Notes under the pieces: model-generated
Told to the model about the DNA's origin: nothing
Database searches by the model: none
What the model saw: the letters and a program-made list of their open reading frames with translations, nothing else
Position numbers and translations under genes: made by a program
NCBI GenBank assembly: GCA_002862205.1
Contig: PKCN01000201.1
Coordinates: forward strand, 1 to 46,716
Origin: Planctomycetaceae bacterium
Lineage (GTDB): Bacteria > Planctomycetota > Planctomycetia > Pirellulales > Pirellulaceae
Direction of reading: 5' to 3'
DNA: 46,716 nt
Part shown: positions 34,735 through 43,422 of the stretch, in pieces
Layout of the letters: each line of letters begins with the position of its first letter
Numbering within the stretch: position 1 is the stretch's first letter

Positions 34735-36167
34735 TGGACAACCTCGGCACATCGTTTGAGATCCGTTACCAGTTGGTTCACCATCTCACGTTTCCGGTTC
34801 TCGTCAGGCATTCGCAGGATGGCCGCGGGATGCCATGTGGCAATGGTCTGTTCGCTCCACTGGGTTTTTTGGATATGACCTCTCTGTTGGCTGAGACGGA
34901 AGTCTCGTCCCAGCAATGCCTGAGCTGCTGTGGCACCCAGACAGATTACTGTCTGGGGCTTCAACGCCGCGATTTCTGATTCCAACCATGGTCGGCAGGC
35001 GTAGATTTCCCGTGAGTCTGGTTTTTTGTGCAGCCGCCGTTTGCCACGTCGCTCGAACTTGAAGTGCTTGACCACATTCGTGAGATACACCGCTTGTCTG
35101 TCGATACCTGCGTCACGTAGTGATGCGTTGAGGAGTTCTCCGGCAGGTCCAACAAAGGGTTCGCCAGCGATGTCTTCCCGCTCTCCCGGTTGTTCGCCTA
35201 CCAAAACCATCCGCGCATCCTCAGGTCCGACACCGAATACGGATTGAGTCGCATCGTGGCACAGGTCACACGCTTGGCATCCAACAACGGCCTGTCGTAA
35301 CGATTCAAGATCCTGTTGGGCCGGAAGATAGTGCATTCCCGTTTCTGAAAAACCTTCGTGGTTTTTGATCATTTCCGTGACTCGTGCGGGAGCATCACGA
35401 ATCAAGTCATCGATCAGTGTGGCTTCGGGCAACGTGGGCCAGTGTCTTACCGGCATCTCACGTTTCATCATGTCCACCTTGATCCGCGCCGGATTGAAAA
35501 TGGATGCGTAGTAGGTCTTCCACAACCCCTCCAAAGCATCTGCATTTGGCGCTTCACTTGCCGGCAGTCCGGGCCCATAGGTCAACTGATGTTGATCCCA
35601 ATGGGCCGATTCATGGGAAGTCAAAATGGTCCATGACATGCCCTTGAATCTGCGTTGAAAGAATGGCGCAGCCAACCGCATGATGAAGTGGTCTGGTCGA
35701 TGCCACGCGATGTAGGATTCCGACTGATCATCGGTTTCGATTTTCCGAAAACGCACAAAAGCTTTCATCTTGTGTACATCACGGGTTACTGCTTTTCTCA
35801 TTCGCTGAAGCAGAAGAACATCATCATCCGTTGTCATTTCAAGCAAACGCCGCTCACCATGTACCAATCGCCACAGAGTTTGGTAAAGCAGTTGCCAACG
35901 AGTGGGGCTGCGATGACAGGCGACTTGACGTGCTAGTTCAAGAAATGGTGATGGCACCGTGAATCGGGACTGCGTATCTTGAACCGAAGCATTTGGGCGC
36001 TCATCCTGCGCCGTTTCGCCTGTTTTTTTCTGATGAGGTTGATCAAAGAGCCCGGGTTGGTTGTCCTCGGGTGACCAATGAACGTCTGCGGGAGAGATTT
36101 CATTGGACAAGAGGGCACGGGCTTCCGCCCGCCAATCGTCAAAACAGGTCACATGGATGAATCGCAT
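34731..36167 (-). CDS. udgX: DUF4130-UdgX fusion, uracil-DNA-binding glycosylase-like protein
   Basis: The 478-residue protein has two parts. Residues 1 to about 270 match DUF4130, a domain encoded beside a radical SAM partner. Residues about 285-478 form a family-4-like uracil-DNA glycosylase. It has CQAC (C297, C300) and C391 as iron-sulfur ligands, GEQPGEREDIAGEPFVGPAG (325-343), TNVVKHFKF (H368 where family 4 usually has a cysteine), and WHPAAILR. The diagnostic UdgX loop is present as KRRLH (376-380). In mycobacterial UdgX the matching histidine attaches covalently to the abasic sugar after uracil removal, and H380 is the equivalent. It starts 6 bases after the radical SAM stop. Confidence 0.92.
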   Translation of the reverse strand: MRFIHVTCFDDWRAEARALLSNEISPADVHWSPEDNQPGLFDQPHQKKTGETAQDERPNASVQDTQSRFTVPSPFLELARQVACHRSPTRWQLLYQTLWRLVHGERRLLEMTTDDDVLLLQRMRKAVTRDVHKMKAFVRFRKIETDDQSESYIAWHRPDHFIMRLAAPFFQRRFKGMSWTILTSHESAHWDQHQLTYGPGLPASEAPNADALEGLWKTYYASIFNPARIKVDMMKREMPVRHWPTLPEATLIDDLIRDAPARVTEMIKNHEGFSETGMHYLPAQQDLESLRQAVVGCQACDLCHDATQSVFGVGPEDARMVLVGEQPGEREDIAGEPFVGPAGELLNASLRDAGIDRQAVYLTNVVKHFKFERRGKRRLHKKPDSREIYACRPWLESEIAALKPQTVICLGATAAQALLGRDFRLSQQRGHIQKTQWSEQTIATWHPAAILRMPDENRKREMVNQLVTDLKRCAEVVQ

Positions 36168-36173
36168 GACCGA

Positions 36174-37427
36174 TCAAACCTCACCCGAAGTTGCCGATTG
36201 CATGGCATCAAATAACATCAATTGTTGCGTTGCTGGCCGGGTTTTCTGAACAAGATCCAGCATGTCAAGATTTCTCAACGCCGGGTTGTGATCACTGGTG
36301 AGGACAAAGTACTTGGCACGATTCCAAGCGACCTTCAGTTTTTTAAGATCGCAGGTCTGGATGTGCTTGTGCCTTCGAATGTTCAAGAGTCGCTTCACAC
36401 TCCTCGCTCCGATGCCGGGAATCCTGAGCAACTGCTCGCGGCAGGCGGAATTGACATCGATGGGAAAGCTATGTCGATTGGCAAGAGCCCAGGCAAGTTT
36501 TGGATCAACGTCGAGGGAGAGGTTTTGATCGGCTTCGGTAACCAACTCTGACGCTTCAAATCCATAGAACCTCAGCAGCCAATCTGCTTGATACAAGCGA
36601 TGCTCTCGAACGAGTGGTGGTGATTGTCCCGGCAGGCGGGCATCGGCGTGTGGAATTGGGCTGTAGGCAGAGTAATACACACGACGCAGTTTCTGTCCCT
36701 CATAAAGTTCAGATGCCGTTTGCAAAATGGTACTGTCGGGCGTGGCTGTTGCTCCCACAATCATTTGAGTGCTTTGACCGGCAGGAGCGAAGCGTGGGCT
36801 CTTGAACCCACGCTTACTGTCCTCCCGGGATTCACTGATCTTTTCTGATATCCCTTGCATCGCGTTGACGATGATCGGTTTCTTTTTCTCGGGTGCCAGT
36901 TGGACGAGATCGTTTTCTGTTGGCAATTCAATATTGACGCTTAGACGATCCGCCCACTGCCCGGCTTCCCCGATCAGGTCCTCGTTCGCATTGGGAATGG
37001 TTTTCAGATGGATATACCCACCGTATTGATGCTCAGTTCGAAGAACTCTTGCCACTTCGGTGAGTTGTTCCATTGTGTAGTCTGGGTTCTGGATAATTCC
37101 AGAGCTCAAAAATAAGCCTTCGATGTAGTTCCGCTTGTAAAAATCCAGCGTCAGCGAGACGACTTCGGGGACGGTGAAACGTGCACGGGGTGTGTCGCTG
37201 GAGATGCGATTGACACAGTATTGACAATCGTAAATGCAGAAATTGGTGAGTAGGATTTTCAGCAATGAAATGCAGCGACCGTCGGGGGTGTAGCTATGGC
37301 AAATCCCCATCCCTTCGGTACTGCCAATCGTGCTGCCGGTCCGGGTTGTCTTGGAGCCACTACTGGCGCAGGAAGCATCATACTTCGCAGCATCTGCCAG
37401 AATGGCTAATTTGTCTTGGACATCCAT
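36174..37427 (-). CDS. Putative DNA modification/repair radical SAM protein with helix-hairpin-helix
   Basis: The 417-residue protein has the radical SAM cluster motif CIYDCQYC (C64, C68, C71). A TIM-barrel-type core follows, with segments FLSSGIIQNPDYTMEQ, GYIHLKTIPN and SVNIELPTEND. A C-terminal helix-hairpin-helix (LLRIPGIGARSVKRLL at 333-348) gives DNA binding. This matches the family always paired with DUF4130. The [4Fe-4S]/SAM site and HhH together suggest radical chemistry on a DNA base; spore photoproduct lyase is a precedent, but the substrate here is unknown. ATG 37427 gives MDVQDKLAILADAAKYDAS, the usual N-terminus. It is the first gene of the six-gene operon, so the promoter should lie in 37428-37600. 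Confidence 0.92.
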   Translation of the reverse strand: MDVQDKLAILADAAKYDASCASSGSKTTRTGSTIGSTEGMGICHSYTPDGRCISLLKILLTNFCIYDCQYCVNRISSDTPRARFTVPEVVSLTLDFYKRNYIEGLFLSSGIIQNPDYTMEQLTEVARVLRTEHQYGGYIHLKTIPNANEDLIGEAGQWADRLSVNIELPTENDLVQLAPEKKKPIIVNAMQGISEKISESREDSKRGFKSPRFAPAGQSTQMIVGATATPDSTILQTASELYEGQKLRRVYYSAYSPIPHADARLPGQSPPLVREHRLYQADWLLRFYGFEASELVTEADQNLSLDVDPKLAWALANRHSFPIDVNSACREQLLRIPGIGARSVKRLLNIRRHKHIQTCDLKKLKVAWNRAKYFVLTSDHNPALRNLDMLDLVQKTRPATQQLMLFDAMQSATSGEV

Positions 37428-37885
37428 GAACAGAACCCAACATGGAAAACGGTGAATGAGGTCGACCAGCTTGACCCGCCTGACGCGATCGTATTGCGAC
37501 GAAGGGGACTAATCATTCCCCACCGGGGTGCCCATCCGCTTTTTCAGATCCATGCTGGTTTTCGGCCTTTGAGGTTGAAATTCGGGTGGTTCGCAGATGT
37601 TCACTGGATACCATGCAAGTACTGATCCAACACTAGTTTAGAAGTGTGTCCACTCCCGGCGATGGCGGCATGATGTGGGGGCAACAAGTTACCCGGGCCA
37701 GGGCAAGGGGTTGCATTGGGTAAACATCAATGGTGGCGCAAAAATCGTAGTTTTCCGCAACGGTCTGGTTGTGGTTGAACCGACTACAATGTCTCTTGGT
37801 CTGGTCATATTTTGATAGCCACGCATGCTCCTCTGGGGTCGTCGCGATTTTTGTTTGTCATAGTTAGTTGAGAGGATCTTCATTG
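37428..37885. other. 458-base divergent intergenic region
   Basis: This space separates the start of the minus-strand repair operon from the plus-strand PQQ-propeller gene and should contain both promoters. The only structures seen are short: CCCC-ACC-GGGG near 37517-37527 and GGTT...AACC near 37768-37782. No LexA-type or other recognised damage-response operator was identified. Short open frames here have no convincing protein character. Confidence 0.4.
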
Positions 37886-40800
37886 ATGACCCCAAAATGG
37901 GTACCCGTTTTTGCTGCTTTGCTGTTTCCTCTGTCATTGATGAAATCGGATGTCACTGCAGAAGATTGGCCAATGTGGCGTTGCAATGCTCAGCGCACGG
38001 CAGCCACGAACGGTACTGTGCCGGACGAGCTGGATGTGCTGTGGCAAAAAGATCTGCAGGCAAGGAATCAGGCATGGGATGATCCACTGAATCTTGATTT
38101 GATGAGTTACGACCGCGTTTTTGAACCAGTGGTGGTTGGGAAGCGGTTGTTCTTGAGTTTCAATGATCGTGACAAGGTGTCAGCTTTTGATACTGATACT
38201 GGTGCAGAGCAGTGGTCAGCTTTTGCAGATGCACCGGTGCGGTTACCGCCTGTTGGTACTTCGGATGCTATTTTCTTTTGCAGTGACGATGGGTTCTTGT
38301 ATTGTGTTGATGCCGCAACAGGAAAGCTGCGTTGGAAATTCGATGGGGCGCCCAATCGGCAGCAAGCGATTGGTAATCAACGTTTAACTTCGGCTTGGCC
38401 TGCTCGTGGGGGACCGGTAGTTCGCGATGGGCAGGTTTATTTTGCAGCCAGTATCTGGCCGTTCATGGGAACTTTTCTGTACGCGATCGATGCAGACAGT
38501 GGAGAAGTTTCGTGGGTCAATGACAGCACGGGTTCCCAGTACATCAAGCAGCCTCACAATACACCATCATTTGCAGGTGTGGCACCGCAGGGTGCATTGG
38601 TGGCGACGGAGGATTTGTTGTTGGTACCGGGTGGGCGTTCGGTGCCTGCTGTTTTCAATCGGAGTGACGGCAGTTTTCGATATTTTGAAATCAATGCTGG
38701 CGGTAAGGGGAATGGGGGCTCTTTCGTGTCAGCAGACGAAAAGCATTTCTATGTCCATACTCGCGAGAAGGGAACTCGTGCGTTTCGCCTGACGACTGGA
38801 GTGAAAACCTCTTTCACTCCTACTGAACCCGTCCTGCACCAAGGCCAGATTTATTCAGCCGAGGCCGACAAGGAAAAATCGGTGATTCGTGCCTATGATC
38901 AAAAGCACAAACGCCTCTGGGAAATCGAAGCAGATGGAACTGGTGACTTGATTCTGGTGGGGAATCACTTGGTGGCTGCTGGAAAAAAAGAGATTTCGAT
39001 CATCGCATTACCGGTGGACTCAAAAACACCAAAAGTCATCACCAGAATTGCAACGGACGATCCGGTGCAGCGGTTGGTGGCTGCGGATGACAAAATTTTT
39101 GCAGTCACTGCAGGCGGAAAAATTACCGCCTACGGCCAGCAAAACAACAATGAAGACCGGCAACCTGTGGTGAGTGTTTCGCAAGTCTCTCCTGAAGCGG
39201 TACCGAAGCAGCCAGTGGTCCACGATGAAGTGATTGATGAACTGTTGGCTCTTGGGGACCCAGCTGGTTACGCATTCTGGTTCGGTGACAGCGAGAGTCC
39301 ACAATTGGCGGAGCTCATCAGGAAATCACCATTCGAGCAACTCGCAATCATGGATGACGATTTGGCGGTTGTTGAACGACAACGGTTGGTTTTGGATCAA
39401 CAGCAACGTTACGGGAAGATTACGGTGCATGTTGGAGATCCCAAGCAGACGATGTTACCGAGTCATGTGGGAAATATGGTGTTTCTGGAACATGACGCTT
39501 CGCATGCATTTGATCCCTCGGCTGTACAGCAGCTTTACAAATCGGTGCGTCCTTACGGCGGCGTCTTGCACATTCTGGCAACGCTTGAGCGTGATCAGAT
39601 TGCAGCTGAGGTTGAGGAATTGGATCTTGAGCAGGCCAAGGTGCAAATTCATTCTCACGGTGTATCAGTCACTCGAGTGGGTGCACTGCCGGGGGCGGCT
39701 GATTGGACGCACCAATATGGCGACGTCGCGAATTCAATCAAGTCGGACGATCGCCGAGTGAAATTGCCCTTGGGAGTGCTGTGGTTCGGTGGTAGCAGCA
39801 ATATGGATGTACTGCCACGACATGGACATGGGCCACCGGAGCAGGTGATTGGAGGTCGGTTGTACATCCAGGGAATGAATAGCCTGAGTGCCCGCGATGT
39901 TTACACCGGACGAGTGCTGTGGAAACGGGAGTTCAAGGATCTGGGAACAGACGATGTCTATTACGACAGCACCTATGACAACACTCCACTGGACACCAAG
40001 TACAACCAGGTGCACATCCCCGGTGCAAATGGACGAGGAACGAATTACGTCGTGACTGAGGATCGTGTCTATATCGTTGAGGGATCTGTCTGTCATGTGC
40101 TGGACAGCGCGACTGGCGATGATCTCAACGTTATCAAACTTCCCTCATCCGGTGAGTCAGCAGATCCACAGTGGGGATACATTGGCATTTATAAAGATGT
40201 GCTGCTTGCAGGTTTCGATTTTGCTTCGTACGGGGAAAGGCTTGAGTTGTCGTTTGAGTCAGATGAAAAGCTGAAAAAAAATCGGGAAGGTTTTGGCTCC
40301 AAAAGTCTGGATCGAGCGGCCAGCAGGGGACTGATCGCCTTTGATCGTCACCGTGGTGATGTGCTCTGGAAAATTGATGCCAGGAGTAGTTTTTGGCACA
40401 ACGGGATCGTTGCTGGCGGTGACCAAATCTATTGCCTTGACAGGAATCCGGCACCGGTAGAGGAAGCACTGAAGCGACGTGGGAAACTGGATGCTTCCCG
40501 TAATCGAATTCTGGCAGTGGATTACCTGAGTGGAAAAATCAAGTGGGAAGTCGATGAGGATGTATTTGGCTCGTGGCTTGGTTATTCAGAGAAACACGAT
40601 CTGCTGTTACAAGCAGGTGCTGCAGCGAGTGATCGGCTGTCAAGCGAAGTGGGTCAGGGAATGGCCGTACACTCGACTACGGATGGTTCGGTCCGATGGA
40701 AAAAATCGTCTCTGAAGTACACTGGGCCCTGCATTCTTCACAATGATCTGATCATCACCAATACAAATTCGTATGCTGAATCCGCTGGTGCTTTTTATCT

Positions 40801-42220
40801 GCTTGATGGTAGTCAAAAGATGATTCCCAATCCCATCACCGGTCAGATGCAACCATGGAAGATCACGAGGGCTTACGGCTGCAACAACATTGTCGCCAGC
40901 GAAAACCTTTTGACGTTTCGATCTGGAGCAGCAGGGTATTACGATTTGCAGACCAACGCGGGTACAGGGAATCTTGGTGGCTTCAAGTCAGGGTGCACCT
41001 CCAATCTGGTTGTTGCAAACGGTGTGTTGAATGCGCCGGATTACACGCGAACCTGTAGCTGTGCCTACCAAAACCAGACATCATTGGCTTTGGTGCATAT
41101 GCCTGAAGTTGAGTTGTGGAGCGTCAATACCGCAGCATCCGTCAAGACGCATGGTGAACGGATTGATCGGGTGGGTATCAATCTGGGTGCAGCTGGTGAT
41201 CGGCGTGATACCACAGGTTTGCTGTGGCTGGAGTATCCGGCTACCGCTGGACCTTCACCACCGCTGAAAATTACATGGAATGACAACGTGGATGTATTCA
41301 CCCACCATGCTTCAGTCGCGGCCTCATCGGAACACCCATGGGTCATGTCCTCAGGACTGGACGGCATCATGAGTTTGAAAATAGCCATGCAGCTCAGAGA
41401 TGAGTACTCACTGCAGAAGGGAATCCCTGTGGAGCATGTCAATGACGATGCCATTGAAAATGCAAGTGGAGCGGTTGACCTGGTCAGCGAAGATTTTGAA
41501 TTCAGCAAGGCATCAGGGAATCAACTGTTGGGCCTTCGGTTCAACGACATTCGTCTGCATCGTGACAGTGTGATCCGCGATGCATACCTTGAGTTTGCAA
41601 GTGCCAAACCCAGCGAGAATTCAGCAGAGTTGACCATTTCGGTCGAGGACAGCGGAAATGCAAAAGGCTTTGCCAAGGCAGAGCGAAACTTGTCATCACG
41701 GAACCTTTCAAAAGAATCCGTGTCTTGGAATCCCAAGTCGTGGGCAGGACAGGACCAGAAGTGGATGACGCATCGTACACCCGATCTTGCTTCCCTGATC
41801 CATTCGATCATTGAGCGAAAAGACTGGAAACCGGGCAATTCGATCGCCTTTTTGTTGTCTGTCGACGGCGACCGCAAGTTGGCAGCCTATTCCAAGTCAG
41901 GTCAGAATCACGCCAGATTGATCATCGAGGCAGAGGCGAAAGTTGAAGATGCCCCTGCCAGCGAACCATACCGTCTGCGTCTCTTTTTTGGCGGCCCGGA
42001 AATCGAAGTCGGTGATCGGAGGGTATTTGACGTCTTTGTGCAGAACAAGTTGGTGCTCTCGGATGTTACAATCGACTCTTCCACCGATGGGGCACAGAGT
42101 TGTGTTCATGTCCTGAATGACATCCAGATTGGTGAAGAATTGGATGTCCGCTTCCAGGCCAAACAGGGAAAACCATTGCTTTCCGGTCTGGAGTTGATTC
42201 GACAGAACCCCGACGAATGA
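37886..42220 (+). CDS. Exported double PQQ-type beta-propeller with a methyltransferase-like middle domain
   Basis: The 1,444-residue product has a signal peptide (MTPKWVPVFAALLFPLSLM). Residues about 30-430 form a PQQ-type propeller with blades such as AFDTDTGAEQW, CVDAATGKLRWKF and AIDADSGEVSWV. Residues about 448-590 follow the strand/helix order of a class I methyltransferase (AIMDDDLAVVERQRLVL, VHVGDPKQTMLP, NMVFLEHD, YKSVRPYGGVLHIL), although the glycine loop is poor. A second propeller spans about 600-1170, including a CxC-containing stretch (TRTCSCAYQ). The C-terminus has a DNRLRE-like sandwich (about 1198-1355) and a malectin-like sandwich (LRLFFGGPEIEVGDRRVFDV). A quinone-dependent dehydrogenase activity is possible but not shown. 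ATG 37886 is preceded by GAGAGGA. Confidence 0.85.
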   Translation: MTPKWVPVFAALLFPLSLMKSDVTAEDWPMWRCNAQRTAATNGTVPDELDVLWQKDLQARNQAWDDPLNLDLMSYDRVFEPVVVGKRLFLSFNDRDKVSAFDTDTGAEQWSAFADAPVRLPPVGTSDAIFFCSDDGFLYCVDAATGKLRWKFDGAPNRQQAIGNQRLTSAWPARGGPVVRDGQVYFAASIWPFMGTFLYAIDADSGEVSWVNDSTGSQYIKQPHNTPSFAGVAPQGALVATEDLLLVPGGRSVPAVFNRSDGSFRYFEINAGGKGNGGSFVSADEKHFYVHTREKGTRAFRLTTGVKTSFTPTEPVLHQGQIYSAEADKEKSVIRAYDQKHKRLWEIEADGTGDLILVGNHLVAAGKKEISIIALPVDSKTPKVITRIATDDPVQRLVAADDKIFAVTAGGKITAYGQQNNNEDRQPVVSVSQVSPEAVPKQPVVHDEVIDELLALGDPAGYAFWFGDSESPQLAELIRKSPFEQLAIMDDDLAVVERQRLVLDQQQRYGKITVHVGDPKQTMLPSHVGNMVFLEHDASHAFDPSAVQQLYKSVRPYGGVLHILATLERDQIAAEVEELDLEQAKVQIHSHGVSVTRVGALPGAADWTHQYGDVANSIKSDDRRVKLPLGVLWFGGSSNMDVLPRHGHGPPEQVIGGRLYIQGMNSLSARDVYTGRVLWKREFKDLGTDDVYYDSTYDNTPLDTKYNQVHIPGANGRGTNYVVTEDRVYIVEGSVCHVLDSATGDDLNVIKLPSSGESADPQWGYIGIYKDVLLAGFDFASYGERLELSFESDEKLKKNREGFGSKSLDRAASRGLIAFDRHRGDVLWKIDARSSFWHNGIVAGGDQIYCLDRNPAPVEEALKRRGKLDASRNRILAVDYLSGKIKWEVDEDVFGSWLGYSEKHDLLLQAGAAASDRLSSEVGQGMAVHSTTDGSVRWKKSSLKYTGPCILHNDLIITNTNSYAESAGAFYLLDGSQKMIPNPITGQMQPWKITRAYGCNNIVASENLLTFRSGAAGYYDLQTNAGTGNLGGFKSGCTSNLVVANGVLNAPDYTRTCSCAYQNQTSLALVHMPEVELWSVNTAASVKTHGERIDRVGINLGAAGDRRDTTGLLWLEYPATAGPSPPLKITWNDNVDVFTHHASVAASSEHPWVMSSGLDGIMSLKIAMQLRDEYSLQKGIPVEHVNDDAIENASGAVDLVSEDFEFSKASGNQLLGLRFNDIRLHRDSVIRDAYLEFASAKPSENSAELTISVEDSGNAKGFAKAERNLSSRNLSKESVSWNPKSWAGQDQKWMTHRTPDLASLIHSIIERKDWKPGNSIAFLLSVDGDRKLAAYSKSGQNHARLIIEAEAKVEDAPASEPYRLRLFFGGPEIEVGDRRVFDVFVQNKLVLSDVTIDSSTDGAQSCVHVLNDIQIGEELDVRFQAKQGKPLLSGLELIRQNPDE

Positions 42221-42267
42221 AAATAAGCCGGTGCCCTGCCCTGAGATTTTCCTACCCAGAAGTTGCC

Positions 42268-43251
42268 ATGAAAAATACCAAAACTGTCGTGCTCGCCTGG
42301 ACCGTGTGTACGTTAGTGGCTTCGGTTGCACTCGCCTGCAATGTCCCCGTGTTTCGGTACGCGCTGGAGCGATGGTCGGCTGATCCCTATGAACTGGTGG
42401 TCTTGCATGAAGGAGCATTGAGTGCGAAAGACCTTGCCCGGGTCAATGTGCTGAAGAACTCGGATGCGCTGTCCAAAACACCTGCGAATTTCAATGTGCG
42501 AATGATCAAAATCAGCGACGTGAAGGATAAGGTGCTGCAGGAGATCTGGCAGAAACGTAGTACTGGAAATGAGCCACTTCTAGTCACGCTCTATCCAAGA
42601 AATGCACAGGAGGTTCCGGATCGCGTTGTAAGTGCGCATCCCTTGAGCGGACCGACAACGCAACGAGTGATTGATTCACCAGTGCGTCAGCAATTGATAA
42701 AGCGGTTGCTGTCCGGTGATTCCGCCGTGTGGGTTTTTGTCCCATGCGGAGACAAGGCTCAAGATGACGCCGCGTTGGAGCGTTTGAGTGTTGAGGTGAA
42801 GAAAAATCAGCAGTCGCTGAAATTGCCTCCGCAGGATGAACTGGAAGAAGATGACCTGTTCCAGCCTGAGAATCCGATTGAACTTCGACTCGGTTTTTCA
42901 ATCATTACTCTCGACCGAAATGACCCCAATGAGTCATTCTTTCTGGAAATGTTGATGGGCAGTGAACCTGACCTCGAGTCACTCGATGAACCCATGGCAT
43001 TTCCTGTGATCGGAAGGGGCCGAGTGCTTTACGCATTGGTTGGAAAAGGGATTTTTCGCGACACAGTCGCCATGGCATCGCGATTTGTGGTGGGGCCCTG
43101 CTCGTGTCAGGTGAAAGAACAAAACCCCGGTTTTGATTTGTTGCTTGCAGTCGACTGGGATGAAAAGCTCGGAGGTGCCGCGATCAGCGAACCCGCCAAG
43201 GAGCCGATCAAGGGACCTATCCTGATCGACATTCCAACTGGTAAGAAGTGA
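42268..43251 (+). CDS. Exported protein of unknown function, possible lipoprotein
   Basis: From ATG 42268 the 327-residue product has a signal sequence (MKNTKTVVLAWTVCTLVASVALA) followed directly by CNVPVFRYALERW. A cysteine at the cleavage site suggests a lipoprotein, though the ALAC lipobox is not ideal. The CNVPVFRYALERW opening recurs in planctomycete exported proteins as I remember them, but I know no function. An acidic patch (LEEDDLFQPEN) lies in the middle, and a CSC motif (GPCSCQVKEQNPGFD) near the C-terminus may bind a metal. The frame is also open from ATG 42217, which overlaps the stop of the propeller gene (ATGA). Translation may therefore be coupled, with the longer start adding 17 residues. 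Confidence 0.78.
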   Translation: MKNTKTVVLAWTVCTLVASVALACNVPVFRYALERWSADPYELVVLHEGALSAKDLARVNVLKNSDALSKTPANFNVRMIKISDVKDKVLQEIWQKRSTGNEPLLVTLYPRNAQEVPDRVVSAHPLSGPTTQRVIDSPVRQQLIKRLLSGDSAVWVFVPCGDKAQDDAALERLSVEVKKNQQSLKLPPQDELEEDDLFQPENPIELRLGFSIITLDRNDPNESFFLEMLMGSEPDLESLDEPMAFPVIGRGRVLYALVGKGIFRDTVAMASRFVVGPCSCQVKEQNPGFDLLLAVDWDEKLGGAAISEPAKEPIKGPILIDIPTGKK

Positions 43252-43256
43252 GATAC

Positions 43257-43323
43257 TCCTGATTCATTCAGGAAAGGACTACTTGGTCCTGTGCCGTGTT
43301 TTTTCCGGACACAAAGTCCCCGG
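43257..43323 (+). terminator. Cluster of three hairpins after the 327-residue protein gene
   Basis: Three consecutive stems begin 5 bases after the stop. They are TCCTGA/TCAGGA (43257-43273, 5-base loop), AGGAC/GTCCT (43275-43290, 6-base loop), and CCGGAC pairing with GTCC..GG (43305-43323). A run of six T (43299-43304) lies between the second and third. The second stem plus T-run resembles an intrinsic terminator with an unusually long gap of 8 bases. Confidence 0.55.
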
Positions 43324-43335
43324 CATCGTCCGCAA

Positions 43336-43402
43336 CTTGATGTCGTTGTGCTTGATGTCGTTGTGCTTGATGTCGTTGTGCTTGATGTCGTTGTGCTTGA
43401 TG
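43336..43402 (+). repeat. 15-bp tandem repeat (4.5 perfect copies) upstream of the cytochrome/cupredoxin gene
   Basis: Four identical copies of cttgatgtcgttgtg occupy 43336-43395, followed by a partial unit to 43402, only 20 bases before the start codon at 43423. The units are perfect, so copy number probably varies. The array lies in the leader of the next gene, in frame with it, but a TAG and a TAA separate them. Confidence 0.92.
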
Positions 43403-43422
43403 AAATGTAGAGATAAATAGTA

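Noticed and set aside
34734-34752. ATG 34752 as the start of the MBL nuclease
   Set aside because: It would overlap the UdgX gene by 22 bases. GTG 34734 has a GAGG ribosome site and the same 4-base overlap as the neighbouring junctions.
37416-37625. 69-codon open frame between the repair operon and the PQQ gene
   Set aside because: It begins inside the radical SAM gene start on the opposite strand and has no recognisable protein features.
43336-43402. CRISPR array
   Set aside because: The 15-base units are contiguous with no spacers and no cas gene is nearby. The same reasoning applies to the arrays at 1-70 and 46666-46716.
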